Below, piece after piece: positions 52,741 through 61,008 of a stretch of DNA of 64,000 nucleotides; the stretch's first letter is position 1, and every line of letters begins with the position of its first letter. A program made the position numbers and the translations under genes. Origin of the DNA: a bacterium (GTDB lineage Bacteria > UBP4 > UBA4092 > JAOAEQ01); assembly GCA_026416715.1 (NCBI GenBank), contig JAOAEQ010000002.1, forward strand, positions 1 to 64,000, in the 5' to 3' direction. The notes under the pieces were generated by a model. It worked only from the letters and a program-made list of their open reading frames with translations. It had not been told where the DNA came from and searched no databases.

Positions 52741-54180
52741 TCATAATTTCGAATCCCTACTATACACCCAATATTTCCCGAGATGGTCAACTAAATGATA
52801 GTTGGTTCGAATCGCGTTAATCATTTCTTCCGTATATCGTTCTAAATCCGGATTGCGGTTAACATCGAAATAGAGGATAATCAGGTCAAACTTCTGCTGG
52901 TTCAAATCATTGACGACAGGCGTTTGGTCCCATAATTTCTGGCGGGCGAGCGTGCTCATGATAAACGGCTGAAATAATACTGGTCGGTAATTACGAACCA
53001 ACATCGCCGCATCATCACTTACAATCATCCCCATCGTCTGCTGAATATATTTTTCGGTTTCCCGAGCATAGAACCAATCTTTTTTAGTCGGCGTTTCTCC
53101 ATATTCGAATTTATAGGGGATATGGTATATCCAAACCAATTGTACTATAAGCAAAACATTGATTACCATTGGTTTGGAAATCCGAAATTTATTTATACTA
53201 ATCCCAAAGAGGATACTACTCGCAGCGATAAGTTCTAATAAATAATTCACCGCTGACCCGACCTTTCCACAACTTAACGCGACTATGACCGAAAAGGAAA
53301 AATAGAGCGAAAAGAGGATATTGATTTTTTCCCTACCTAGTGCAAATAGTGCAAATAAAACTAACATCAGAAATATCGGATAGAAATAAATAAGGTTTTT
53401 TGCATAGAGCCAGACGGTAAACCACGAAAATGGATTCATATTATATACAACCAAATGCTGATAAAACTCTCCGCTGGTAATCGTGTTTCCAACCAGAAAA
53501 ACAATGATTATTCCTACGAGATATACGAAAACTAACATCCTAGCTTGTTTCTTATCTTTCATAAAAAGATATATTGCGGCGGCAACCGGAGCTGCTACCA
53601 TACTCTGCTTGGTATAAAAAGCGAGAATGAACAATATACAAGGGATTAAAACACCTGATATTTTTGATTTCGAATTGTGAATTTCGAATATACGCCAAAT
53701 AAGATATATTCCAAGCAGAGAGAAGAACAGCGCGAGCATATCTACCCGGTTATACGCTGCCCAACGATAGAAATAATGGGTAGCAAATGGAAACAATGCG
53801 GCGATGAATGCTGGGGTATTCGTATTGGTTATCCTCTTAACGATGAGAAATACTATCAATCCGATTAGGAGTGTAGAGAGAACTGATAAAGTTCGGCCAA
53901 TGGCATGGCTATTCCCAAAAATCCAGGTTAGTGGCACGCAGACCAACTGGAATACCGGTGGATAATTCCCGACGGTATAAGGATAATCGTTCAACGTCGG
54001 ATAAATAGTTTTCCCTTGAGCGAGTAATTTGGTTTGATTTAAGATAAATCCTTCTTCATTATCCAAATCATAGGGATAGATGATATACATGATGCAATGG
54101 TAGAGAAAAAAGAGAAAATAAACTATTAATATACCAATAACAATAGTTGTACCTATTTTCTGTATGATATTTATATTCAT
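52741..54180 (-). CDS. GT39-like multi-spanning membrane glycosyltransferase
   Basis: This 479-residue protein has about ten membrane helices. After the first helix the acidic motif YPYDLDNEEGFILNQTKLLAQGKTIY corresponds to the Asp-Glu catalytic loop of ArnT/PMT-like GT-C enzymes (normally DExxY). GNYPPVFQLVCVPLTWIFG, AIGRTLSVLSTLLIGLIVFLI and RWAAYNRVDMLALFFSLLGIYLIWR follow the usual pattern. These enzymes transfer a sugar from a polyprenyl-phosphate donor to lipid or protein on the outer face of the cytoplasmic membrane. The C-terminal 100 residues form a small soluble domain. Substrate unknown. Confidence 0.75.
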   Translation of the reverse strand: MNINIIQKIGTTIVIGILIVYFLFFLYHCIMYIIYPYDLDNEEGFILNQTKLLAQGKTIYPTLNDYPYTVGNYPPVFQLVCVPLTWIFGNSHAIGRTLSVLSTLLIGLIVFLIVKRITNTNTPAFIAALFPFATHYFYRWAAYNRVDMLALFFSLLGIYLIWRIFEIHNSKSKISGVLIPCILFILAFYTKQSMVAAPVAAAIYLFMKDKKQARMLVFVYLVGIIIVFLVGNTITSGEFYQHLVVYNMNPFSWFTVWLYAKNLIYFYPIFLMLVLFALFALGREKINILFSLYFSFSVIVALSCGKVGSAVNYLLELIAASSILFGISINKFRISKPMVINVLLIVQLVWIYHIPYKFEYGETPTKKDWFYARETEKYIQQTMGMIVSDDAAMLVRNYRPVLFQPFIMSTLARQKLWDQTPVVNDLNQQKFDLIILYFDVNRNPDLERYTEEMINAIRTNYHLVDHLGKYWVYSRDSKL

Positions 54181-54296
54181 ATATTAATGCCAAATGGGCA
54201 ATCAACCTAAAGTCATACCACTTCTGACCGCTAGAAAATAATATCATATGCTAAGTGCCTCCTTTGCCAACTCCTGTGAACTTAGCGGTTAGCGTT

Positions 54297-54839
54297 CTAT
54301 TCTGTAAAATCAAGCATGCATGGGAAAAACGCTAATCCTAAATAATGTTGCGTAAAACTTTGCGCTGCAAGTTCATCAAATAATCGTGGTAGTTTTTCTC
54401 TTTGTTCTTTACTCTGTAAACCGTATGGTATACCGTGAACCTTATATAAGTTTAGATGGTGATATAGTTCATGAGCCAGTGCGATTTGTTCAAGTTGGGT
54501 AACAGCAATTTCATGGTTGTTTTTTTCTGCTAACTGCTGGATAGCTTTTCGGTAAATGGTTATCGTCGGGGGATTGCCGGAATATTTTGCATAGATTCGC
54601 AGAGTTCCGAGCCGACTTGTTTCATAATTATAGTGCACTATGACCCCCAATTGATTAGCAAGTTTTTCTAACGGAACATTCGGATAATTTTGTTGCATTG
54701 TGCATGCAATTTTTCTACCGCATTCTAGCGCCTGCTGGATAAATTGGTTTTGTTTTTCAGCGGATAATTGAGTAAATACTTTATGACGAGAACAGAATTG
54801 GACGATGATTTGATAATTTCGGTATGAACGATTTACCAC
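54297..54839 (-). CDS. ImmA/IrrE-like zinc metallopeptidase domain protein
   Basis: This 180-residue protein uses a GTG start. The central motif LAHELYHHLNLYK is a zinc HExxH (His-Glu-Leu-Tyr-His), and downstream FDELAAQSFTQHYL supplies the typical third-ligand Glu region of the ImmA/IrrE (DUF955) family. YPNVPLEKLANQLGVIVHYNY is also typical. Such proteases often cleave an XRE-type repressor encoded next door, but no such gene is present here. Its neighbours are a GGDEF regulator and a membrane glycosyltransferase. Function is otherwise unknown. Confidence 0.7.
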   Translation of the reverse strand: MVNRSYRNYQIIVQFCSRHKVFTQLSAEKQNQFIQQALECGRKIACTMQQNYPNVPLEKLANQLGVIVHYNYETSRLGTLRIYAKYSGNPPTITIYRKAIQQLAEKNNHEIAVTQLEQIALAHELYHHLNLYKVHGIPYGLQSKEQREKLPRLFDELAAQSFTQHYLGLAFFPCMLDFTE

Positions 54840-54895
54840 AATCTGATAGAAAGGAAAAACGATATATATTTATGTAACCTTGTAACCTATTGAAC

Positions 54896-55897
54896 CTATT
54901 TAACTATGTTCTCTGGTGGTAAACAGACTTTATTTTTCCCATCCTTTTTCGCTTTATACAATGCGGTATCCGCTTGCCGATTCAGTTCATCTGTTGTTCT
55001 GGCATGGGTAGGAATATTTGCTACTCCGACACTAATGGTTAAATGAAATGTTTTTCCGGGTTCATTAGTTGGAAATTGGGTGGTATCAATCAAATGCCGT
55101 AGTTTTTCGGCAACCACAACCGCAGCGGTGCCGTTCGTTTGGGGAAGCACGATGGCAAACTCATCGCCGCCATATCGTGCAACTAAATCTACTTCTCGCA
55201 CATTTTCGGAAAGTAACCTCGCAATTTGCTTCAGTAAGATATCCCCTTGCTGATGGCCATAGGTATCATTATAATCCTTGAATTGGTCAAAATCAATCAT
55301 AATCAAGGACAGCGGCAAATCATACCGAATCGCTTTTTTCACTTCTTCATCAAGTCGCTCCTGTAGATACCGATGATTATAGAGTTGGGTTAAATCGTCA
55401 GTAATCGCTAGTTTCGATAAATTTTCATTTGCGATTTTCAGCTCACGGGTAGCTTGTTCGATTTTCTCTTCTAAAATCCGTTGCTGTTGTTCCAAATCAT
55501 GAATTAACTGGCGGTTGTTAATAGCTAATGCGCGTTTTGTTATCGCATTGCGGACTGTTAGTCGAATTCGGTCTACCGAAAACGGTTTTTGAATATAATC
55601 AAACACATTCAAGGTAACCGCATCAATCGCTGTATTGATGGAAGCGTAGGCGGTAATAATAATTATTTCTGTATCCGGGTCGAGTTTTTTCGCATGCCGA
55701 GCGATATCCATCCCATTGCCGTCAGGAAACTTAATATCGGTTATCACCAGCGCATACCGTTTTGCACATAACGATTGTATCGCATCCGCAACCGATGCAA
55801 CCTGAGTAATATTATATCCATCCGGCTCAAGTGCATCCGCAATAAGTTCGCCTACGGTTTGTTCATCATCGGCAACGAGAATTCGTTCTTGTGCCAT
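54896..55897 (-). CDS. Response regulator with GGDEF diguanylate cyclase output
   Basis: This 333-residue protein has a receiver domain at 1-120 (ILVADDEQTV, phosphoacceptor Asp54 in VITDIKFPDGNG, the Thr/Ala switch ITAYAS, Lys104 in YIQKPF), a coiled coil at about 125-160, and a GGDEF domain at 165-330. The active motif YGGDEFAIV is intact, and a RxxD inhibitory site (REVD, 234-237) lies five residues before it, so product inhibition by c-di-GMP is expected. Phosphorylation would activate synthesis of c-di-GMP. The gene is divergently transcribed from the BMC shell protein, kinase and mtnA operon, suggesting that the kinase is its partner; that is inference. Confidence 0.9.
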   Translation of the reverse strand: MAQERILVADDEQTVGELIADALEPDGYNITQVASVADAIQSLCAKRYALVITDIKFPDGNGMDIARHAKKLDPDTEIIIITAYASINTAIDAVTLNVFDYIQKPFSVDRIRLTVRNAITKRALAINNRQLIHDLEQQQRILEEKIEQATRELKIANENLSKLAITDDLTQLYNHRYLQERLDEEVKKAIRYDLPLSLIMIDFDQFKDYNDTYGHQQGDILLKQIARLLSENVREVDLVARYGGDEFAIVLPQTNGTAAVVVAEKLRHLIDTTQFPTNEPGKTFHLTISVGVANIPTHARTTDELNRQADTALYKAKKDGKNKVCLPPENIVK

Positions 55898-55999
55898 ATA
55901 TTCAACGTGTCTCTAGCAAAGAATCAATTTCGGAAATTGAAATTGTTATTGTATAATATACAGGAATGATACAATTTGTAAAGGGTTTTCGGTTTTAAA

Positions 56000-56027
56000 T
56001 TGCCGGTGTCCTATTAAATTTTATAAT
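56000..56027 (+). promoter_or_regulatory. Possible promoter for the BMC shell-kinase-mtnA operon
   Basis: TTGCCG (56000-56005) and a perfect TATAAT (56022-56027) are separated by 16 bases on the plus strand, in the 358-base divergent gap 55898-56255. It leaves a leader of about 220 bases containing GC-rich palindromic text. No gene is seen in the gap. Confidence 0.45.
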
Positions 56028-56255
56028 GAAGGGGTTGGGCTATCAAACTTTGCGGTTTCGACTCGGCGTTTAGTCGAGGGTATCTTCCGCTGTATCGAGG
56101 ATATTTCCGCTAAAGCATTGCGAATATAAATGGCATCGACCCTATATGATTGTTCGACTGAAACTATTCAGCATCAGGATTGTTTTATCATAGACATTAC
56201 GTATCTTAAAATAAAAAATAGTGTATAGGTCATTTGGTATTCAGGATTATCGATA

Positions 56256-56558
56256 ATGTATTTAGCGAAAGTCATCGGGAAAGTCATTTCAACCATTAAA
56301 CATCCAGCGTATCTTGACCGAAAAATGTTGCTTATCCAACCGCTAACCCCGAATAACCTACCCACTGGAAGAATTACGATTGCGATTGACTATGTCGGCG
56401 CAGGAGAAGGGGATACTGTTATCATCAGTGCTGGTCCGGGAACTGCGGCAGAAGTATTCGGATATCCCCGCGCTCCGATTCGAGAATTAATTGTCGGGAT
56501 TGTTGACTACATCACAGTAGCAACCGCAGAACATAACAAACACAATCCAAATAGTTAA
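56256..56558 (+). CDS. Bacterial microcompartment pentamer shell protein (EutN/CcmL family, BMC-P)
   Basis: This 100-residue protein matches the BMC vertex family along its whole length: MYLAKVIGKVISTIKHPAYLDRKMLLIQPL is the characteristic opening (xxGxVVxTxKxxxLxGxKLLxV), DYVGAGEGDTVIISAGPGTAAEVFG is the central VGAGxGExV..GSSA-type motif, and APIRELIVGIVDYI is the family end. Five copies form the vertices of microcompartments. No hexameric BMC-H genes are in the window; they must lie elsewhere if an organelle is made. It is immediately followed by a histidine kinase and mtnA. Shine-Dalgarno is weak (AGGAT). Confidence 0.93.
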   Translation: MYLAKVIGKVISTIKHPAYLDRKMLLIQPLTPNNLPTGRITIAIDYVGAGEGDTVIISAGPGTAAEVFGYPRAPIRELIVGIVDYITVATAEHNKHNPNS

Positions 56559-56576
56559 CAATTGCAACATTCAACT

Positions 56577-57341
56577 ATGGCACCGGATACTACAGAACTT
56601 GAAGGAAAATTACGAGAAACAGAAAAACTCGCATATCTAGGGCAGATGTCGAGCAAACTAGCGCATGAGTTGCGGAATCCACTCAATACCATTTCGATAA
56701 ATTTGCAGCTGCTTGAAGAAGATATAAAACGTCTCAAATCAACCAATTTAGACTTGGGATTAATTTCGCAAATAATCGATTGCAATAAATTTTGCCAACG
56801 AATAGAAATATCGCGACATGAAATCGAACGGCTTGAACATCTACTATCGAACTTCCTACGTTTTGCAAAAACCGCTCATAAAGAATTAATTTCTCTCGAT
56901 ATCAATCAGCTGCTCCGTAATTTGATTGAGTTTATCATGCCAACCGCGAAAGCTAAACAGATCGAAATTATCTCCGAATTGCAGTCAGGACTACCGTCCA
57001 TTCGCGCTGACGATAAACTCATCAAATCCGCATTTCTAAATCTAATTCTGAACGCAATCGAAGCAATGCCAACCGGTGGAACGCTAACGATTAAGACTAC
57101 TGCGGTTAACTCGGAGTTGAATCCAATCCAAGTTATCATTCAGGATACAGGAATCGGTATACAACCGAAAAATCTCGCAAAAGTATTCGATATTTTTTAT
57201 ACTACGAAAGAAGATGGTTCCGGTCTCGGTCTGCCAATCGCTAAACGGATTATTAATGATATTGATGGAACGATTACGATAAGTTCAGAAGTCGGGAAAG
57301 GAACGACCGTTACGGTAACCCTCCCGACGGTACCACCGTAA
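56577..57341 (+). CDS. Soluble histidine kinase (HisKA-HATPase_c)
   Basis: The first ATG after the BMC-P stop, at 56577, gives 254 residues; an upstream TTG at 56562 would add five. There is no membrane segment or input domain. The phosphoacceptor His30 lies in KLAHELRNPLNTI (H box), NLILNAIEAMPTGG is the N box, DTGIGIQPKNL the G1 box and GSGLGLPIAKRII the G2 box. It phosphorylates a response regulator on signal, with the signal received by an unknown partner or ligand. It lies 18 bases after the shell gene and 23 bases before mtnA, so all three are co-transcribed. The divergent RR-GGDEF gene is the best candidate partner. Confidence 0.9.
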   Translation: MAPDTTELEGKLRETEKLAYLGQMSSKLAHELRNPLNTISINLQLLEEDIKRLKSTNLDLGLISQIIDCNKFCQRIEISRHEIERLEHLLSNFLRFAKTAHKELISLDINQLLRNLIEFIMPTAKAKQIEIISELQSGLPSIRADDKLIKSAFLNLILNAIEAMPTGGTLTIKTTAVNSELNPIQVIIQDTGIGIQPKNLAKVFDIFYTTKEDGSGLGLPIAKRIINDIDGTITISSEVGKGTTVTVTLPTVPP

Positions 57342-57364
57342 TGGGTACAATTCGGAGTTGAAGT

Positions 57365-58378
57365 ATGGCAATAAAAACATTAGAATGGATTGACAATAAA
57401 CTGCGGTTAATTGACCAGACGATGCTCCCAGAAGTTGAAGGGTATATTGAATGCCAAACGAAAGAAGAAGTGTTTGAAGCGATTCAGCAGATGCGAGTCC
57501 GTGGCGCACCAGCTATCGGAATTGCCGCGGCGTTTGGGGTCGTACTCGGATTATTCCATTCGCAAACTACTGACTATCGCTCATTCCGGCAAGAAGCGGA
57601 ACAGGTTATCCATTATCTTCGACTCGCTCGACCGACCGCAGTTAACCTTTTCAACGCATTGAATCGTATGCAGCAGGTTATTGAGCAGAATAAAAATATG
57701 GAAGTTGCAGATATTAAAATCGCACTTTTAACCGAAGCGAAAATGATTCTTGAAGATGAGAAACGTGCTTCCCAGCAGATGGGTGATTTCGGCGCCCAAT
57801 TACTTCCGCAAGAATGCACGATATTAACCCATTGCAATGCTGGCGCATTAGCGACCGCAGAATATGGTACCGCATTAGCGGTCATCTATCGTGCGGTGGA
57901 ACAAGGGAAAATTATCAAAGTATATGCCGATGAAACCCGACCACTCCTGCAAGGTGCGCGATTAACCTGCTGGGAATTAATGCGAGCGGGAATTGATGTA
58001 ACCTTAATTTGCGATAATATGGCTGCATCGTTAATGCGGAAAAAACTAATTGATTATATTTTTGTTGGTGCTGACCGTATTGCGCGCAACGGTGATACCG
58101 CTAATAAAATTGGAACTTATAACCTAGCGGTATTAGCGAAATACCATGGGATACCATTTTACATTGTTGCGCCGACTTCGACCATAGATAACAATATTCC
58201 GGATGGTGAATACATCCCGATTGAAGAACGTGCTCCGGAAGAAATCACGCAATGGGGAAACCGACGAATTGCACCGAACAATGTTAAGGTATATAATCCT
58301 GCGTTCGATGTTACGCCAGCTGCATTAATCACCGGCTGGATTACTGAAGAAGGACTTCGTCAACCGCCGTTTACTTAG
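57365..58378 (+). CDS. mtnA: S-methyl-5-thioribose-1-phosphate isomerase
   Basis: This 337-residue protein is MtnA. Signatures are QMRVRGAPAIGIAAAFG, TILTHCNAGALATAEYGTAL with the catalytic Cys, ADETRPLLQGARLTCWEL, and DRIARNGDTANKIGTYNLAVLAKYHGIPFYIVAP with the catalytic Asp. It isomerises methylthioribose-1-phosphate (and 5-deoxyribose-1-phosphate) to the ribulose form. It pairs with mtnP at 45931; the later methionine-salvage genes (mtnB, mtnC, mtnD) are absent, which instead fits a shunt ending in an aldolase. CGGAGTTGAAGT precedes the ATG, and the gene is co-transcribed with the BMC-P and kinase genes. Confidence 0.93.
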   Translation: MAIKTLEWIDNKLRLIDQTMLPEVEGYIECQTKEEVFEAIQQMRVRGAPAIGIAAAFGVVLGLFHSQTTDYRSFRQEAEQVIHYLRLARPTAVNLFNALNRMQQVIEQNKNMEVADIKIALLTEAKMILEDEKRASQQMGDFGAQLLPQECTILTHCNAGALATAEYGTALAVIYRAVEQGKIIKVYADETRPLLQGARLTCWELMRAGIDVTLICDNMAASLMRKKLIDYIFVGADRIARNGDTANKIGTYNLAVLAKYHGIPFYIVAPTSTIDNNIPDGEYIPIEERAPEEITQWGNRRIAPNNVKVYNPAFDVTPAALITGWITEEGLRQPPFT

Positions 58379-58530
58379 TCTCTATCTGATTTGAGCTGAA
58401 GAGGTATAATGCTTTTAGTATAAAAAATGGCTAACCCTACAAGGTTAGAACTCTGAGCTGAAGTTTATTCCGATGCATATCGGAACTCGGTCGAAGCTCG
58501 TTCGGTGCTATATTTCTAAGTGAATTTTGG

Positions 58531-58573
58531 GGGGTTGAGTGGGTATTGCTCAAAGCAATACCCACTCAACCCC
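58531..58573. repeat. 20-bp perfect hairpin
   Basis: The arms 58531-58550 and 58554-58573 are perfectly complementary over 20 bases, with a three-base CAA loop. It lies between mtnA and the DUF167 gene, 21 bases before that gene's ATG, with no T run on either side. The preceding bases 58379-58530 contain smaller palindromes (CTAACC/GGTTAG; CCGAT/ATCGG) but no gene. Confidence 0.9.
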
Positions 58574-58594
58574 AGTGATACCCTACAATATAGA

Positions 58595-58855
58595 ATGAAA
58601 TTAACAGTGAAATTACAGCCGCGAGCACGGAACAATGAAATTATCGGAGTTAAAGAAGGTATGGTATGGGTTCGGGTTACGGCACCGCCGGTTGATAATC
58701 AAGCGAATGGAGCGTTAATCGCTTGCTTAGCGAAAAAACTCGATATTCCGAAATCTAGAATTCGGATTGTCACCGGAACCCAATCCCGAATAAAAGTCAT
58801 TGAAATTGATGGAATAACCGACCTAGAACTTTATGCTAAATTAAAGGGGAAATAA
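58595..58855 (+). CDS. DUF167 (YggU family) small protein
   Basis: ATG 58595 gives 86 residues; a longer frame would include the hairpin and is rejected. The text VKLQPRARNNEIIGV, WVRVTAPPVDNQANGALIACLAKKLDIPKSRIRIVTGTQSRIKVIEI is the complete DUF167/YggU fold, found across bacteria, of unknown biochemical role. The last base of its TAA is the A of the ATG of the following purine nucleoside phosphorylase, so the two are coupled. It is a conserved housekeeping gene of unknown function. Confidence 0.85.
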   Translation: MKLTVKLQPRARNNEIIGVKEGMVWVRVTAPPVDNQANGALIACLAKKLDIPKSRIRIVTGTQSRIKVIEIDGITDLELYAKLKGK

Positions 58856-59691
58856 TGAATCCACGTATTACAATTCAACAAATTGAATCTAGCGCCCGAT
58901 ATGTAAAGAAACGGATTAAACCAACTCCCAAAATAGCGATTGTTCTCGGCTCGGGATTAGGTGAATCCATTACTACCGCTATCAAGAATAAGAAAATTAT
59001 TCCTTATAAAACGGTACCGTATTTCCCGGTTTCAACTGTTCCTGGACATAGCGGTCAGCTTATTGCCGGTGAGCTCCATCGAACACCCCTACTAGTTCTA
59101 CAGGGGCGCTGGCATTTTTATGAAGGATATACGCTTGCCCAGATAACCTTTCCGATTCGCGTTCTTAAAGCGATTGGAATTAAAACGTTGATATTAACCT
59201 GTGCAGCTGGTGGATTAAATCCGAACCATCACCCTGGCGACTTAATGCTGATAACTGACCATATCAACCTGATAGGAGATAATCCACTCATCGGACTCAA
59301 TGACCCGGCGTTCGGACCGCGATTTCCAGATATGTCGGAACCATATAATTCGGAATTAATTACATTAGCGCGAGCAACGGCAAAAAAACTCAACATTACA
59401 TTGCATCAAGGGGTATATACCGCGGTTAGTGGTCCAAACTATGAAACGAACGCAGAATTGAAATGGCTTCGCAAAATCGGAACTGATGCTATCGGAATGT
59501 CAACCGTTCCAGAATGTATTGTCGCAAATCAAATCGGACTGCAGGTGCTCGGGGTTGTAGCGATAACTGATGTCTGGCATGGGAAATATAGCCAGCCGTT
59601 ATCGCATACGGAAGTACTTAAAGTTGCGAACCGGATATCAGGCACGTTAAGTAAACTTATTATTGGGATAATTAAAAATATCAAATGCTAA
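58855..59691 (+). CDS. punA: Purine nucleoside phosphorylase (trimeric, inosine-guanosine type)
   Basis: This 278-residue protein belongs to the trimeric PNP family. IAIVLGSGLGESI is the phosphate loop, TVPGHSGQLIAGEL and LQGRWHFYEGYTLAQITFPIRVLKAIGIKTLILTCAAGGLN are family hallmarks, VSGPNYETNAELKWLRKIGTDAIGMSTVPE contains the purine-binding Glu and ribose-binding Met, and AITD closes the site. It splits inosine, guanosine and the deoxy forms into base and (deoxy)ribose-1-phosphate. It overlaps the DUF167 gene by one base and is followed by deoB, which converts its sugar product to the 5-phosphate. Confidence 0.93.
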   Translation: MNPRITIQQIESSARYVKKRIKPTPKIAIVLGSGLGESITTAIKNKKIIPYKTVPYFPVSTVPGHSGQLIAGELHRTPLLVLQGRWHFYEGYTLAQITFPIRVLKAIGIKTLILTCAAGGLNPNHHPGDLMLITDHINLIGDNPLIGLNDPAFGPRFPDMSEPYNSELITLARATAKKLNITLHQGVYTAVSGPNYETNAELKWLRKIGTDAIGMSTVPECIVANQIGLQVLGVVAITDVWHGKYSQPLSHTEVLKVANRISGTLSKLIIGIIKNIKC

Positions 59692-59790
59692 TTCTCACCT
59701 TCGTAACGATATCATACCTGCAAAAGCTGGACTGAATGCTAAGGGAATATAAAATGATTAACCATGTAGCTTTGTTTTGATATTTCGTCT

Positions 59791-60966
59791 ATGCTGTTAA
59801 CTCGGGTTATATTAATTGTCTTAGATGGTGTTGGAATCGGCGAACTTCCTGATGCAGTTCGATTTAATGACCAAGGGAGTAATACGCTGGGTAATCTCGC
59901 AAAAGCTGTCGGTGGATTGCAGCTCCCGAATTTCCAGAAACTCGGATTAGGCAATATCGCTCCTATATTAGGAGTTGAACCGGCTAATCCTGCGCTAGCG
60001 AGTTATGGCAAAATGGCAGAACGCTCTGCGGGGAAAGATACTACGGTTGGCCATTGGGAACTTGCTGGGATTATTTCTACCAAACCGTTTCCCGTGTATC
60101 CGCAAGGATTCCCGAAAGAAATTATCGACCAATTTATATCTGAAACTGGGATACACGGTATCCTCGGGAATGTTCCTGCTTCCGGAACTGAAATTATCTT
60201 GCGTCTCGGTGAAGAACATCTCAAAACCGGGTATCCTATCGTTTATACTTCTGCGGATAGCGTATTCCAAATCGCTGCACATGAAAAAATCATTCCGATT
60301 GAAGAGCAATATCGAATATGTACAATTGCGCGGCAGATTCTCCAAGGAGAGCATGGGGTAGCGCGAGTTATTGCCCGTCCATTTCTTGGTGAACCGGGGA
60401 AATTTTATCGCACTGAACGACGAAAAGATTTTTCTCTTCCGCCACCGCAACCGACAATGTTAGATTATTTAAAAGAAGCAGGATATACAGTGTTTGGCAT
60501 CGGAAAAATCGAAGATATATTTGCAAATCAAGGGTTAACGAACTCAATCCATGCGCATGGTAATACGGAATGTATTGAAACTACGCTTGCGGTTATCCAT
60601 CAATCGTTCTCAGGGCTCATTTTGGTTAATCTGGTTGATTTCGATATGCTCTGGGGACATCGGAACGATTGCGCCGGATTCTATCATGGATTGATTGAAG
60701 TAGATAAGAAACTTCCGGAAATAATGCATGCAATGCAACCAACGGATATCCTATTTCTCGTTGCTGACCATGGTAATGACCCGACTACTCCTAGCACCGA
60801 CCATTCCCGCGAATATTCACCGCTTTTGGTCTATAGCCCGTCGCTAAAAGGAAACGTTAACCTTGGCACGCGCGCATCCTTCGCTGATATTGCTGGAACA
60901 ATAGCGGAAATTTTCCAATTGAAGACTAACCTTGCTGGCAGAAGTTTCCTAAAAGAACTCATCTGA
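59791..60966 (+). CDS. deoB: Phosphopentomutase
   Basis: This 391-residue protein belongs to the alkaline phosphatase-like superfamily. [18 protein letters not shown] is the N-terminal metal site, [16 protein letters not shown] contains the nucleophilic Thr, [37 protein letters not shown] is the phosphopentomutase cap, and [27 protein letters not shown] is the second metal site. It interconverts ribose-1-phosphate and ribose-5-phosphate and the deoxy pair. With PNP upstream and DeoC at 47243 it completes conversion of deoxynucleosides to acetaldehyde and glyceraldehyde-3-phosphate. Confidence 0.95.
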   Translation: MLLTRVILIVLDGVGIGELPDAVRFNDQGSNTLGNLAKAVGGLQLPNFQKLGLGNIAPILGVEPANPALASYGKMAERSAGKDTTVGHWELAGIISTKPFPVYPQGFPKEIIDQFISETGIHGILGNVPASGTEIILRLGEEHLKTGYPIVYTSADSVFQIAAHEKIIPIEEQYRICTIARQILQGEHGVARVIARPFLGEPGKFYRTERRKDFSLPPPQPTMLDYLKEAGYTVFGIGKIEDIFANQGLTNSIHAHGNTECIETTLAVIHQSFSGLILVNLVDFDMLWGHRNDCAGFYHGLIEVDKKLPEIMHAMQPTDILFLVADHGNDPTTPSTDHSREYSPLLVYSPSLKGNVNLGTRASFADIAGTIAEIFQLKTNLAGRSFLKELI

Positions 60967-61008
60967 TTTATTGCTCGATGGTATAATTTAACCTATGGTA
61001 ACCCAAAC

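Noticed and set aside
58520-58594. N-terminal extension of the DUF167 protein
   Set aside because: It would be encoded by the 20-bp hairpin and does not belong to the family fold, which begins at ATG 58595.
60005-60361. Alternative frame of 118 codons inside deoB
   Set aside because: It is a shadow frame with no family resemblance, on the same strand as a clear gene.
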